Of a stretch of DNA of 64,000 bases, positions 17,889-27,316 are shown piece after piece. Made by a program: the position numbers and the translations under genes. Source of the DNA: Paenibacillus sp. BSR1-1 (GTDB lineage Bacteria; Bacillota; Bacilli; Bacillales; Cytobacillaceae); the NCBI RefSeq assembly GCF_030403775.1, contig NZ_JAQMWQ010000005.1:234260-298259 (forward strand), given 5' to 3'. Position 1 is the first letter of the stretch. The number at the start of each line of letters is the position of its first letter. Below the pieces are notes generated by a model. The model was not told the DNA's origin. It saw only the letters and a list, made by a program, of their open reading frames with translations, and searched no databases.

Positions 17889-19774
17889 AAATGCTAACAG
17901 TTGAAAATGTGTCAAAAACCTATGGGGAGAAACAGCTCTTTAACGATATATCCTTCACGATTAGTGAAAAGGAACGGGTAGGATTAATCGGGATAAACGG
18001 GACAGGCAAATCTTCTTTATTAAAAATTATTGCAGGTGTGGACGTTGCTGACGAAGGTAAAATTATCACTGCAAAGGATTATTCCATTGCTTATTTAGAC
18101 CAGCAGCCCGAATTGGATGTGGACAAGTCTGTGCTAGAACAAGTCTTTCATGGAGAAGCGCCCATCTTAAAGTTAATGCGGGAATACGAAAAAACACTAA
18201 TGGAACTGGAGCAATTTCCATCTGATGCAAAAGTTCAAGAACAACTATTTCAATTGCAAAAGCAAATGGATGCGTTAAATGCTTGGGATGCGAGTACGAA
18301 TGCTAAGTCGATATTAATGAAGCTGGGAATCGAGGACTTTACAAAGAAAATTGGTGAGCTTTCTGGCGGTCAGAAAAAACGTGTCGCCTTAGCACAGGTT
18401 TTGATTGCTGAACCGGATTTACTTATCCTTGATGAGCCTACAAACCATCTGGATTTTGATTCCGTTAAATGGCTGGAGGAATATTTAAGCAGATACTCAG
18501 GTTCCATTTTGCTGGTTACACATGACCGCTACTTTTTAGACCGGGTTGCCAATCGGATGTTTGAATTAGACGGCGGCAATTTATATAGCTACAAAGGAAA
18601 TTATGCGGCTTTTTTAGAAGCTAAAGCGATTCGGGAAGAAAATGAAGCAGCGACCTTTGAAAAAAGAAAAAACCTTTTCCGGCGGGAGCTTGAGTGGATC
18701 CGGCGCGGCGCCAAAGCAAGAACAACGAAGCAAAAGGCGCGTATTCAGCGGTTTGAAGAGCTAGATGAAAAGGTTGCATCAGGAAAGCCATCCAGTGAAA
18801 AGCTTGATATTTCGTTAAATGGCAGCAGACTTGGCAAACAGGTTTTTGAACTGAAGGATGGGTCCAAGCGCTATGCAGAAAAAACAATCTTAAATCATTT
18901 TGATTTATTAGTGAAGCCTGGCGATCGAATTGGGATCATTGGCAGGAATGGAGCGGGAAAATCAACCCTTTTAAATATTCTCGCCCAGAGAATTCCGCTT
19001 GATGAAGGTGAATTCATCATGGGACAGACCGTGAAAATCGCTTATTATACTCAGGAAAGCGAAGACATGGATGAAAGTAAACGGATGATTGAGTACATTA
19101 AGGAAACGGCCGAGATTGTAGAAACATCGGATGGCAAGACCATCTCCGCGGCCCAAATGCTTGAACGATTCTTATTTCCGCCATTTACCCATGGAACACC
19201 GATTCGAAAGTTGTCTGGTGGGGAAAAGCGTCGTCTTTACCTGTTGAAGCTTTTAATGACTGCACCTAACGTTCTCTTACTAGACGAGCCGACCAATGAT
19301 TTAGATACACAAACCTTAACTGTCCTTGAAGACTATCTCGAAGAATTTCCTGGTGTGGTAATCACCGTTTCCCATGACCGCTATTTCCTCGATAAAGTGG
19401 CAGAGCAGCTGCTTGTTTTACGTGGTGAAGGTATCATAGATTCCTTTTATGGAAATTACACGGAATATCTAGAGAAAGAAACCACTCTAGAAGCAGTGAA
19501 AACTGTGAAAGTTTCGGCACCAGCTCCTAAAGCTCCTGAAAAGGAAAAAAAGAAAAGAATGTCCTTTAAAGAGAAAAAAGAATGGGAAGAAATTGATGAG
19601 GTCATAGCTAAAACCGAGGCAAAGCTTGAAGAAGTTTCGGAGGAATTAGGCAAGTCGGGCAGCGATTTCACCAAAGCCCAGGATTTAATGAAGCAGGAAG
19701 CTGAATTGAATGAAAAACTCGAATATTTAATTGAAAGATGGTCATATTTAGCTGAGCTTGCGGAAAATGAATAA
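17885..19774 (+). CDS. yfmR: ABC-F ATPase YfmR (Uup-like)
   Basis: A 629-residue protein with two ABC ATPase domains and no membrane segment. Walker A motifs are GINGTGKSS and GRNGAGKST; signatures are LSGGQKKRVALAQ and LSGGEKRRLYLLKL; Walker B motifs end in LDEPTNHLD and LDEPTNDLD. The linker is basic (RGAKARTTKQKARIQ) and the C-terminus is a coiled coil, as in Uup/YfmR. Members act on the ribosome; B. subtilis YfmR helps translation of difficult, proline-rich stretches together with EF-P. The start ATG 17885 overlaps the ypgQ stop. Confidence 0.9.
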   Translation: MKMLTVENVSKTYGEKQLFNDISFTISEKERVGLIGINGTGKSSLLKIIAGVDVADEGKIITAKDYSIAYLDQQPELDVDKSVLEQVFHGEAPILKLMREYEKTLMELEQFPSDAKVQEQLFQLQKQMDALNAWDASTNAKSILMKLGIEDFTKKIGELSGGQKKRVALAQVLIAEPDLLILDEPTNHLDFDSVKWLEEYLSRYSGSILLVTHDRYFLDRVANRMFELDGGNLYSYKGNYAAFLEAKAIREENEAATFEKRKNLFRRELEWIRRGAKARTTKQKARIQRFEELDEKVASGKPSSEKLDISLNGSRLGKQVFELKDGSKRYAEKTILNHFDLLVKPGDRIGIIGRNGAGKSTLLNILAQRIPLDEGEFIMGQTVKIAYYTQESEDMDESKRMIEYIKETAEIVETSDGKTISAAQMLERFLFPPFTHGTPIRKLSGGEKRRLYLLKLLMTAPNVLLLDEPTNDLDTQTLTVLEDYLEEFPGVVITVSHDRYFLDKVAEQLLVLRGEGIIDSFYGNYTEYLEKETTLEAVKTVKVSAPAPKAPEKEKKKRMSFKEKKEWEEIDEVIAKTEAKLEEVSEELGKSGSDFTKAQDLMKQEAELNEKLEYLIERWSYLAELAENE

Positions 19775-19835
19775 AAAGTGCGCCTCTGGCGTGCTTTTTT
19801 GTGGTGAATGGAATATAAGGTACGGGTATTTTCTG

Positions 19836-19919
19836 TTTACTCGCGGAAATTTACGATTTACCCGCGAAACTTTTAAGTTTACTCGCCGAAAAAGGTAATT
19901 TACTCGCGAAACCGCATTT
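19836..19919. repeat. Four tandem 21-bp intergenic repeats
   Basis: Four units start at 19836, 19857, 19878 and 19899, each exactly 21 bp. All open with TTTAC(T/C)CGC followed by (G/C)GAAA or GAAA. The rest of each unit diverges. The array fills much of the 234 bp between yfmR and ypgR. No terminator or promoter role is evident. Two related-period arrays occur at 45834 and 45999. Confidence 0.75.
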
Positions 19920-20008
19920 CTCACCAAAAATAAGAGCATCCCCCATGAATGAACGACCACCGTTGTGTTAAACTTGATAGAGATAACATTAAGAATAAGG
20001 TGATTGTG

Positions 20009-21145
20009 TTGAAAATTAAGGCGATCGAACCAACGCCAAGTCCAAATACAATGAAAATTATTTTAGATCAAGAACTGCCAATGGGGAAAAGCCATAATTA
20101 TAAAAAAGAAACATCTTTAGAGGCTCCTCCTGTCATTCAGTCAATCCTTCAAATTGAAGGAATCAAGGGTGTGTATCACGTTGCTGATTTCCTGGCGGTT
20201 GAAAGGAATGCCAAATTTGACTGGAAGGTATTGCTCCCTCAGGTCCGTCAGTCGTTTGGAGAAGCTGCAGCCGAATCCGCTCAGACAGAAAACCAAATAA
20301 ATGAGCATTTCGGTGAAATAAAAGTCGAAGTCCAAATGTTTAAGGATATTCCGCTCCAAGTGAAGTTAACCGATGGCTCGACTGAAAAACGATTTGGAAT
20401 GCCTGAATACTTTTTAAAGGCAAGAGAAAAGGCGCAGCTCCCTGACGAAAACTATATTTTATTAAGAAAATGGGCTGACCAGGGTGTTCGTTACGGAGAC
20501 TTCGACCAAATAGGCCAGGATGTAGTGGAAGAATTAATTGCCGCCTATCCTCATGAACGATTGGAAGCACTAGTTGAAAGTGCTCAGCAAAAAGATTCTA
20601 TAACGAAAATAAAACCTACACTCACCCGGAAAAAGGTAACACTTGAAGCGCTGGCTAATACCGACTGGCAGGTACGCTATCAGCTGCTAGAGCAAATGGA
20701 TGATCCGGTGTTCGAGGATTTACCAGTCCTAGAAAAGGCATTAGGGGATGAGAAGCCATCCATTCGCAGACTAGCCACTGTCTATCTTGGAATGATAAAA
20801 GACCGTGCCGTATTGCCGCTATTATATAAGGCCCTGAAGGATAAGACCGTCACGGTTCGCAGAACAGCGGGAGATTGTTTATCGGACTTGGGATTCCCTG
20901 AAGCTGCCGATGAAATGGTGGCTGCACTAAAAGACACAAGTAAATTAGTCCGATGGCGGGCGGCGATGTTTTTATATGAAGAAGGGGATGAAAGGGCCCT
21001 GCCAGCTTTAAAGGATGCTGAAAATGACTCGGAATTTGAAGTCAGCATGCAAATCAAAATGGCGATTGAACGAATCGAAGGCGGGGAAGAAGCCAGAGGG
21101 TCTGTCTGGAAGCAAATGACCGAAGCAAGAAAATCTGAAAACTGA
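20009..21145 (+). CDS. ypgR: CvfC-like NifU-N plus HEAT-repeat protein (YpgR)
   Basis: A 378-residue protein. Residues about 1-90 resemble the Nfu/NifU N-terminal scaffold domain (EPTPSPNTMKI, then IEGIKGVYHVADFLAVER). Residues about 220-370 carry HEAT-like repeats (EDLPVLEKALGDEKPSIRRLATVYLGM, then similar units). This matches conserved virulence factor C of staphylococci and YpgR. The molecular role is unknown; iron-sulfur or protein scaffolding is suggested by the domains. The start chosen is TTG 20009, 6 nt after AAGGTG, giving a length close to YpgR; upstream in-frame codons lack support. Confidence 0.82.
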   Translation: MKIKAIEPTPSPNTMKIILDQELPMGKSHNYKKETSLEAPPVIQSILQIEGIKGVYHVADFLAVERNAKFDWKVLLPQVRQSFGEAAAESAQTENQINEHFGEIKVEVQMFKDIPLQVKLTDGSTEKRFGMPEYFLKAREKAQLPDENYILLRKWADQGVRYGDFDQIGQDVVEELIAAYPHERLEALVESAQQKDSITKIKPTLTRKKVTLEALANTDWQVRYQLLEQMDDPVFEDLPVLEKALGDEKPSIRRLATVYLGMIKDRAVLPLLYKALKDKTVTVRRTAGDCLSDLGFPEAADEMVAALKDTSKLVRWRAAMFLYEEGDERALPALKDAENDSEFEVSMQIKMAIERIEGGEEARGSVWKQMTEARKSEN

Positions 21146-21217
21146 TTTTCAAAATTGCATTAGGAAGAGAAAATATAGTATTCTAACACTGGAAAGCTTA
21201 TAAATGGAGGGATTATT

Positions 21218-21652
21218 ATGTCAATGGCATATGAAGAATATATGAGACAGATGGTTTTACCGATGCGTCAAGAGTTAACACAGGCAGGTTTTCAGGAGCT
21301 TCCTACGGCAGAAGAAGTAGAAAATTTCATGGAAAATGTTAAAGGCACTTCACTAGTGGTTGTCAATTCTGTCTGTGGATGTGCGGCAGGCTTAGCACGC
21401 CCGGCAGCAACTCAAGCTGTATTAAATAGTGACAAAAAGCCTGAACATTTAGTGACCGTCTTTGCCGGACAGGATAAGGATGCAACTGCAAAAATGCGTG
21501 AATATTTCGAAGGGATTGAGCCTTCCTCACCATCGATGGCCCTGTTAAAGGACAATAAGGTCGTTCACTTTATTCCGCGTCATGATATCGAAGGCATGCC
21601 GCTTGAAGTTATTATGGAAAATTTAAAGTCTGCTTTTGAAGCAAACTGCTAA
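21218..21652 (+). CDS. brxA: Bacilliredoxin BrxA (YphP)
   Basis: A 144-residue thioredoxin-like protein with the CGC motif at Cys53 and Cys55 (NSVCGCAAGLARP), the same length and numbering as B. subtilis YphP. Bacilliredoxins remove bacillithiol from mixed disulfides on proteins after oxidative stress. ATG follows GGAGGG, and a clear terminator follows the stop. It lies between ypgR and ypiP; B. subtilis has ilvD inserted near here, which is absent in this window. Confidence 0.92.
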   Translation: MSMAYEEYMRQMVLPMRQELTQAGFQELPTAEEVENFMENVKGTSLVVVNSVCGCAAGLARPAATQAVLNSDKKPEHLVTVFAGQDKDATAKMREYFEGIEPSSPSMALLKDNKVVHFIPRHDIEGMPLEVIMENLKSAFEANC

Positions 21653-21655
21653 TGT

Positions 21656-21680
21656 GGATGTCAATTGACATCCTTTTTTT
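21656..21680 (+). terminator. Terminator after brxA
   Basis: GGATGTCAA / TTGACATCC perfect dyad followed by seven T residues. Confidence 0.85.
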
Positions 21681-21706
21681 ATAATTAAACCATAAAGAGG
21701 TAAGAA

Positions 21707-22480
21707 ATGTTTGTTACTACTTCAGGAAGAACAACACAGCAATTAAATGAAAAGGCAATGGACATTGCCGCGACACTCGAAGTTCCCTATCGTCCAAGAA
21801 ATAAAAAGTCGGTCCAGCTTTTACAAGAAAAATGGGATAGTGATTGCCTGGTGGTTGGAAAAGAACGGCTTGAATTATTTCAAAAAGAGGAACATGAACC
21901 TTTTTTCTTCCATCCCAATTCAGCTATGTTTCGGATCAAACGTTTAATGCGCGGTGAGCATGATCCATTTGCCGAGGCAGCAAAGCTATCAAAGGGAATG
22001 ACCGTCTTAGATTGCACATTAGGACTAGCATCCGATTCTATTGTCGCAAGTTTTCTTGTTGGCAAAGAAGGTTCTGTTACGGGAATTGAAGGGCAAAAAT
22101 ACATGGCCTATATTGTAAAAGAGGGCCTTAAAACCTGGGATACCGGGATTCCTCAAATGAATGAAGCAATGGAAAGAATCACTGTCATTCAAGCAGCTTC
22201 ACTTGACTATTTAAAGGGCCTAAGTGATGACTCTGTGGACTGTGTATATTTTGATCCTATGTTTGAAGAAAGTATTATAGGATCAGTTGGAATTAAGGCG
22301 CTAGCCCATTTTGCCATATATAACGGTTTGGATGAAGAAACGATGGAAGAGGCTTTACGGGTGGCCAAATTTCGGGTGATCCTTAAAGATCATTATAGAA
22401 GCAGCCGCTTCGAAAGATACGGTTTTCAAGTGTTTCACAGACAAAATGCCAAATTTCATTTTGGGTATATTGAAAAATAA
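21707..22480 (+). CDS. ypiP: RsmJ-like SAM-dependent methyltransferase (YpiP)
   Basis: A 257-residue Rossmann-fold methyltransferase. The SAM-binding loop is LDCTLGLASDSIVAS, the acidic residue ending strand 2 is in VTGIEGQ, and the catalytic-site segment is VYFDPMFEES, close to the DPMF motif of 16S rRNA methyltransferase RsmJ. The N-terminal YRPRNKKSVQLL also fits that family. An rRNA guanine target is inferred from family only. ATG with AAAGAGG; the order brxA-ypiP-ypjP matches B. subtilis. Confidence 0.8.
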   Translation: MFVTTSGRTTQQLNEKAMDIAATLEVPYRPRNKKSVQLLQEKWDSDCLVVGKERLELFQKEEHEPFFFHPNSAMFRIKRLMRGEHDPFAEAAKLSKGMTVLDCTLGLASDSIVASFLVGKEGSVTGIEGQKYMAYIVKEGLKTWDTGIPQMNEAMERITVIQAASLDYLKGLSDDSVDCVYFDPMFEESIIGSVGIKALAHFAIYNGLDEETMEEALRVAKFRVILKDHYRSSRFERYGFQVFHRQNAKFHFGYIEK

Positions 22481-22508
22481 ACTGAGACTAGAACCGGTCT
22501 CAGTTTTT
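22480..22508 (+). terminator. Terminator after ypiP
   Basis: AACTGAGAC / GTCTCAGTT stem with a TAGAACCG-type loop and a T-run. Confidence 0.8.
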
Positions 22509-22614
22509 CAATATTCAAAATCTGTTCTTTTCCATTTTTGTGAAAATGGAAGTATAATAGTTGTATAGGCTAATATACATCTACAAAATTCTCAATAGAA
22601 TTTAGGTGAAAAAT

Positions 22615-23208
22615 ATGAAAAAATGGCTTCGTAAATCACTTTTTGTCACAGTGTCTATTTTAACTTTCGGTCTCGTCACGCCGACACAGCTGATGAATTC
22701 CGTAAATGGAAACAGCTTGAGCGAGCGGGATGTCTTTGAGTCTCCATCAGGAACAAACAGTTTCTCGCAAACGACCGCTTATTTAGAAGAATCAGAGTTT
22801 GATAGAGACAAGTTTATGCAAAATTTATTGAAGCAGGCAGAATTACAATCATATCAAAAGTTTGGCAGCAAGATTAAACCTGTTATCGAAGATGAATTTC
22901 GTGAAATCATTTTACCCAATATTGAAATCGCCCTGAATCAAACTGCTGACCAATTTCCTGAAGAGGATTTAAAAAATCTTGCGATCACTGAGCATCCAGG
23001 AACGGGACATTCGGAAAAAATATTTAATATAAAAAATGCTATTGATGGAAAAGATATTCTACGATTCCATGTTCGAAGAGATAATCCGCCGCAGGCAGGT
23101 TATTGGTTTAATTTTCATTATCATACCCACCATGATGAGTTTCAAAATCATTATGAATTAGGATCCATTTATTGGGATAAAAATACTCCGCCAAAATGGA
23201 TGAGTTAA
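22615..23208 (+). CDS. ypjP: YpjP-like exported protein
   Basis: A 197-residue protein with an N-terminal signal or anchor sequence (KKWLRKSLFVTVSILTFGLVTP). The mature part has a notable His-rich stretch FNFHYHTHHDEFQNH near the C-terminus, suggesting a metal site. I recognise it as the YpjP family of spore-formers, whose function is unknown. The start ATG 22615 lies 6 nt after AGGTG; GTG 22606 is part of that ribosome site. In B. subtilis ypjP is next to thymidylate synthase; here nearly 14 kb intervene. Confidence 0.8.
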   Translation: MKKWLRKSLFVTVSILTFGLVTPTQLMNSVNGNSLSERDVFESPSGTNSFSQTTAYLEESEFDRDKFMQNLLKQAELQSYQKFGSKIKPVIEDEFREIILPNIEIALNQTADQFPEEDLKNLAITEHPGTGHSEKIFNIKNAIDGKDILRFHVRRDNPPQAGYWFNFHYHTHHDEFQNHYELGSIYWDKNTPPKWMS

Positions 23209-23254
23209 CTCGAGTACATTTGCTAAATAGCCAAAAAAAAATTTATATTATAAA

Positions 23255-23280
23255 TGAAACTTTTTTAAGACAGACTCGTA
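23255..23280 (+). promoter_or_regulatory. ECF sigma-factor promoter of the Ter cluster, first arm
   Basis: TGAAAC (23255-23260), a 16 bp spacer, then CGTA (23277-23280). This matches the shared consensus of B. subtilis sigma-W, sigma-X and sigma-M. It lies 33 bp before the terD start. The yce/ter operon of B. subtilis is known to be driven by such sigma factors. Confidence 0.7.
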
Positions 23281-23313
23281 AATAGACTATTACCTAAAAT
23301 GGAGGAATGAAAA

Positions 23314-23895
23314 ATGGCAATAAGTTTATCAAAAGGGCAAAAGGTTGATTTAACAAAAACAAATCCAGGACTAACAAATGTTGTGGTTGGACTTGGATGG
23401 GACACGAATAAATACGATGGCGGAAATGATTTTGACTTGGACTCATCAGTATTTTTGCTCGGGGAAAATGGAAAAGTAACGAACGAAACTGACTTCGTTT
23501 TCTACAATAACCCTCAAGGAGCAAATGGTGCCGTTGTACATACAGGAGATAACCGCACAGGTGCAGGTGATGGGGACGATGAGCAAATTACCATCAATTT
23601 AACAGCTATTCCTGCAAACGTACAGCGTATCGCTTTTACGATTACCATTCATGATGCGGCCAGCCGCAACCAAAACTTTGGCCAGGTTTCTAATTCATAT
23701 GCCCGCATTTTTAATGAAGCTACAGGGGAAGAACTTATTCGTTATGATTTAGGTGAAGATTTCTCCATTGAAACAGCTATCGTTGTAGGGGAATTATACC
23801 GCCACAATGGTGAGTGGAAATTCAGTGCAATTGGCAGCGGCTACCAAGGCGGTTTAGCAGCACTTGCAACCGACTTTGGATTACAGGTTGGCTAA
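23314..23895 (+). CDS. TerD-family stress protein (first copy)
   Basis: A 193-residue TerD domain protein starting [20 protein letters not shown]. The calcium-binding acidic segments DFDLDSSVF and [10 protein letters not shown] are intact. TerD proteins bind calcium and act in envelope and metal stress, tellurite resistance and phage or pore-toxin tolerance; the mechanism is unsettled. Close to the 33069 copy. ATG follows GGAGGAATG and an ECF-type promoter. A terminator follows, so this gene can be made alone as well as with terC by readthrough. Confidence 0.92.
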   Translation: MAISLSKGQKVDLTKTNPGLTNVVVGLGWDTNKYDGGNDFDLDSSVFLLGENGKVTNETDFVFYNNPQGANGAVVHTGDNRTGAGDGDDEQITINLTAIPANVQRIAFTITIHDAASRNQNFGQVSNSYARIFNEATGEELIRYDLGEDFSIETAIVVGELYRHNGEWKFSAIGSGYQGGLAALATDFGLQVG

Positions 23896-23909
23896 ATTTA
23901 AAAATGAAG

Positions 23910-23936
23910 AGACCCGGCGCCCGGCTGGGTCTTTTT
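23910..23936 (+). terminator. Terminator between terD and terC
   Basis: AGACCCGG / CTGGGTCT stem around a GC-rich loop, followed by five T residues; likely partial, because terC has no obvious promoter of its own. Confidence 0.65.
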
Positions 23937-23973
23937 ACAAAATTTTGTTTACTTACTAGGAGGAATTTCTTTA

Positions 23974-24753
23974 ATGTCAGTTTTGCAGGGAATAATTGAC
24001 ACATATGCTCAATTTTTTGATTTGGATATGTGGGGAAAAGTATTAACCGATCCAGTCAGCTGGGGACTTATTGGTACTCTTATTATTTTAGAAGGTTTAC
24101 TTTCAGCGGATAACGCCCTTGTTTTAGCCGTCATGGTTAAGCATTTGCCGCCTGAGAAGCGGAAAAAGGCATTATTTTATGGTTTAATTGGGGCTTATAT
24201 TTTCCGTTTTATCGCAATTGGAATCGGGGTTTACCTCATTGAGCTATGGTGGGTGAAGGTCCTTGGCGCCGCATACCTTGCATGGTTATCAATTAAGTAT
24301 TTTATTGATAAACAAAAGGGTGGAGAAGATGACGGTGAAGAGGGGGCAGAAGGAATTAACCAAAAAGGGTTATTGATCCGCATGTTTGGTACCTTTTGGG
24401 GAACAGTAGCCTCTGTTGAATTAATGGATATTGCCTTCTCCGTTGACAGCGTCCTTGCCGCATTTGGAGTGAGTAACGAAGTGTGGGTATTATTAGTTGG
24501 CGGTATGCTGGGTGTGTTAATGATGCGGGGTGTGGCCGGTGTATTCTTAACCCTAATTGATAAAGTACCTGAGCTGGAAACATCCGCTTATATCTTAATT
24601 CTTATTATTTCCATTAAGATGTTCCTCGGTGTCTTTGATATTCATATTGAGTCACTTTACTTCTTTATCATCTTACTGGTAACATTTGGAGCGACATTTA
24701 TTGTACACTTCATGAATAAGAATAAAGAAGGCACCAAAGAACGTAATTCATAA
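23974..24753 (+). CDS. yceF: TerC-family integral membrane protein (YceF-like)
   Basis: A 259-residue protein with about seven hydrophobic helices. The TerC signatures EGLLSADNALVLAVMVKHLP and MDIAFSVDSVLAAFGVS carry the conserved acidic residues in the membrane. A charged cytoplasmic loop with many acidic residues (EDDGEEGAEG) separates the halves. TerC homologues in Bacilli have been linked to manganese export that metalates secreted enzymes (the MeeF/MeeY proteins). The ATG follows TAGGAGG. It belongs to the Ter stress cluster. Confidence 0.9.
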   Translation: MSVLQGIIDTYAQFFDLDMWGKVLTDPVSWGLIGTLIILEGLLSADNALVLAVMVKHLPPEKRKKALFYGLIGAYIFRFIAIGIGVYLIELWWVKVLGAAYLAWLSIKYFIDKQKGGEDDGEEGAEGINQKGLLIRMFGTFWGTVASVELMDIAFSVDSVLAAFGVSNEVWVLLVGGMLGVLMMRGVAGVFLTLIDKVPELETSAYILILIISIKMFLGVFDIHIESLYFFIILLVTFGATFIVHFMNKNKEGTKERNS

Positions 24754-24771
24754 CATAGTTGATTTAATATT

Positions 24772-24807
24772 AGGGAGCTGACGAGAGTCCGTCTCCCTTA
24801 TTTTTTA
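24772..24807 (+). terminator. Terminator after terC
   Basis: AGGGAG / CTCCCT arms around a 15 nt loop, followed by TTATTTTTT; separates terC from the biosynthetic genes and is probably leaky. Confidence 0.55.
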
Positions 24808-24830
24808 CCTTTAAAGAGAGGTATTAACTA

Positions 24831-26027
24831 ATGAGATTTTTTACATATTTTTATGAAAATGAAATGGAACAGTATTTTTATTTAAAGCCGCAAAGCTTTA
24901 GCAAGTATTCAAGGCGTGAGCTGTTATCCTATGGTCTGGGTGCCACCCTCTATATGCCTGCAACACGGCCGAATATACATCAAGAAATTCTCTCAAAGAA
25001 GCACAACGGGTTAACTTCACTTGTGATTGACCTTGAGGATGCGGTAGGGGACAAGGAAGTACTTCGTGCTGAAAAACTGCTGATTAGGGAGCTGTTAAAT
25101 TTATTCGGAGAGTTTTATAAAGGTTTTTTAAACTTTGAAGATTTGCCGCTTATGTTTGTACGGATTAGGGATCTTGAGCAGCTCAAACGTGTAACGGAAC
25201 AGCTGGGCGATGCCATTCGACTTCTAACAGGTGTTGTACTCCCCAAATTTAATGCTGAGAATGGTGAAGAATTATTAAGCGAGGTGCAGCGGCTTCATTC
25301 TGGGGAGCATCCATTTTACGCTATGCCCATACTTGAAACAGCAAGGATTATTCAAAAAGAAACAAGGATGGAAGAATTATTATCGATAAAACAGCAGGTA
25401 GACCGCTATAAGGAAAATGTTTTAAATATTCGGATTGGAGCGACTGATTTTTGTGGATTATATGGGATCCGCCGGAGTGCTGATACGACAGTTTACGATA
25501 TTGCGGTATTAAGAGATTGCATAACTGATATTATTAATGTTTTTGAACGTTTTGACAATCCATATGTTGTTTCTGGCCCTGTTTGGGAATATTTTTCGGC
25601 TAAAAATAGAATGCTGAAACCTCAGCTCAGACAAACCCCATTTCGTGAACGCTATGGGGATGAAGGGCTTAAATGGAGAGCTAAATTAATCGATAATCAT
25701 TTGGATGGACTAATTAGGGAAACCATTATGGATATCGCCAACGGCTTAACAGGAAAAACAATTATTCATCCCTCTCATATCAAGATTGTCCAAGCGCTAA
25801 ATGTGGTTACCTACGAGGAGTTTATTGATGCGAGTAATGTTGTAAAGGCGGCAACGGGTGAAATTGGGGTCATGAAAAGCGAGTTTGCTAATAAAATGAA
25901 CGAGATTAAACCTCATTTTTATTGGGCCAAGAAAATCCTATTAAAATCACAGCTTTACGGGGTGTTACATGAAGAATTCACAAACATTGACCTTATCAAA
26001 AAAGAAGTATACGTTTCACATCCTTGA
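24831..26027 (+). CDS. HpcH/HpaI-citrate lyase-like TIM-barrel protein of the Ter cluster
   Basis: A 398-residue protein of the C-C bond lyase TIM-barrel group (PF15617 type). Family motifs include ATLYMPATRPN, LVIDLEDAVGDKE, the acidic Mg-site region PILETARI, and IIHPSHIKIVQALN, as in CitE-like lyases. In the Ter-associated biosynthetic module described by Aravind and colleagues it is predicted to help build a nucleoside-like metabolite together with phosphoribosyltransferases. Substrate is unknown. ATG 24831 follows AGAGAGG. The next gene starts 59 bp before its stop. Confidence 0.85.
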   Translation: MRFFTYFYENEMEQYFYLKPQSFSKYSRRELLSYGLGATLYMPATRPNIHQEILSKKHNGLTSLVIDLEDAVGDKEVLRAEKLLIRELLNLFGEFYKGFLNFEDLPLMFVRIRDLEQLKRVTEQLGDAIRLLTGVVLPKFNAENGEELLSEVQRLHSGEHPFYAMPILETARIIQKETRMEELLSIKQQVDRYKENVLNIRIGATDFCGLYGIRRSADTTVYDIAVLRDCITDIINVFERFDNPYVVSGPVWEYFSAKNRMLKPQLRQTPFRERYGDEGLKWRAKLIDNHLDGLIRETIMDIANGLTGKTIIHPSHIKIVQALNVVTYEEFIDASNVVKAATGEIGVMKSEFANKMNEIKPHFYWAKKILLKSQLYGVLHEEFTNIDLIKKEVYVSHP

Positions 26028-27315
26028 CTCGATTAATGTGGAAATTGAAGTTACAGAAAATCCATATCAATTACCTATTGACGATCTTTTTACAATGGCA
26101 GCAAGGATTAATAAAAAACGCACGTTTTTGTTTGTAAGCAAAGTGCTTGGAAAACATTTGCCTATTGATGCCAATAAGGGGTTGACCACAGCGGCACTTC
26201 TAGCGGTTAGATTTTTAGAATCAATAAAAGGTTTGGAATGCCGGGAGAAGGAACGTCTATTACTCTCCTTTCAACAGGGGGGGGAGTTCATAGATCAGCC
26301 ATTTATTCCGCCACATATTAATCCGATTGTGATAGGGTTTGCGGAAACGGCGACTGCCCTAGGACACGCATTTTTTTCTTGCTTTCAAAATGCCGATTAT
26401 TTCCATACGACAAGAGAAGAGATAGAAAATCAAACACCTGGGATTACCTTTGAAGAAGAGCACTCACATGCAACTTCACACCGCTGTTATGTTGCTCCGG
26501 AACTTCTTCAAAATAATAGGGAGATCATTCTTGTTGATGATGAAATGACGACAGGAAAGACAGCCATTAATATTATTCGCTCGATTCACGAACAATTTCC
26601 ACGTAAGGAATACACAGTTGTATCGATTTTGGATTGGCGTTCAGACGAGAACAAAGCGGAATTTTTTCGGCTAGAGAAAGAACTGGATATTAAGATTAAG
26701 GTGGTTAGTCTTTTATCCGGAACCGTACTGGTCCATCAGTTGAAGGGGTTGGAGGAACAATCGCATGAATTTAATCGGGAGAATCAAATCGAGATGTCGA
26801 TTGAGAAGGTACGATTAGCCCAATATTTTAAACCAAGCCCTTTTCATGACAGAATAAATGTTCCATATATAAATGATACAGGACGATTCGGGTTAAACAA
26901 TGCCCAACAACTTAGGAATCAACAAAAAATGGCCAAAGCAGCAAAATTTTTAAAAGATAAACGCTCAGGTCAAAACACGCTTTGTCTCGGAACAGGAGAA
27001 TTCATGTATCTGCCCATGAAATTAGCAGCGGGTATGGGGAAGGGCATTTCCTATCAATCCACTACCAGGAGCCCTATTTATATCAAAAATCAAGAAGGGT
27101 ATGGAGCAAGATTTGGTCTCACCTTTCCTAATCCTGAAGATTGGGATGTCACCCATTTTGTCTATAATATCCCGCCTGGATTTTATGATGAATTATTTAT
27201 ATTTTTTGAAAGAGAAATAGAATTAAAGAATCTTCAGCCGTTCTTGGACGGATTAGCACCATTACAAATTGAGTCTGTGAAGGTCGTCTTTTTTTCTAAT
27301 GCAAGAGGTGAATAA
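25969..27315 (+). CDS. Phosphoribosyltransferase with C-terminal TRSP-like domain
   Basis: A 448-residue protein. The PRPP-binding motif IILVDDEMTTGKTA (about residues 186-199) marks a type I phosphoribosyltransferase. The C-terminal part (about 290-448), with GTGEFMYLPMKLA and a segment on Arg/Phe-rich contacts, fits the TRSP domain that accompanies Ter-cluster enzymes. It is predicted to transfer ribose-phosphate to an unknown base. The start ATG 25969 follows GGGGTG and overlaps the lyase gene by 59 bp, so translation is tightly coupled. Confidence 0.82.
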   Translation: MKNSQTLTLSKKKYTFHILDSINVEIEVTENPYQLPIDDLFTMAARINKKRTFLFVSKVLGKHLPIDANKGLTTAALLAVRFLESIKGLECREKERLLLSFQQGGEFIDQPFIPPHINPIVIGFAETATALGHAFFSCFQNADYFHTTREEIENQTPGITFEEEHSHATSHRCYVAPELLQNNREIILVDDEMTTGKTAINIIRSIHEQFPRKEYTVVSILDWRSDENKAEFFRLEKELDIKIKVVSLLSGTVLVHQLKGLEEQSHEFNRENQIEMSIEKVRLAQYFKPSPFHDRINVPYINDTGRFGLNNAQQLRNQQKMAKAAKFLKDKRSGQNTLCLGTGEFMYLPMKLAAGMGKGISYQSTTRSPIYIKNQEGYGARFGLTFPNPEDWDVTHFVYNIPPGFYDELFIFFEREIELKNLQPFLDGLAPLQIESVKVVFFSNARGE

Positions 27316-27316
27316 C

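Noticed and set aside
19748..19960. Minus-strand 70-residue frame with SRVN-type repeats
   Set aside because: The repeats only reflect translation of the 21-bp DNA array; there is no ribosome site.
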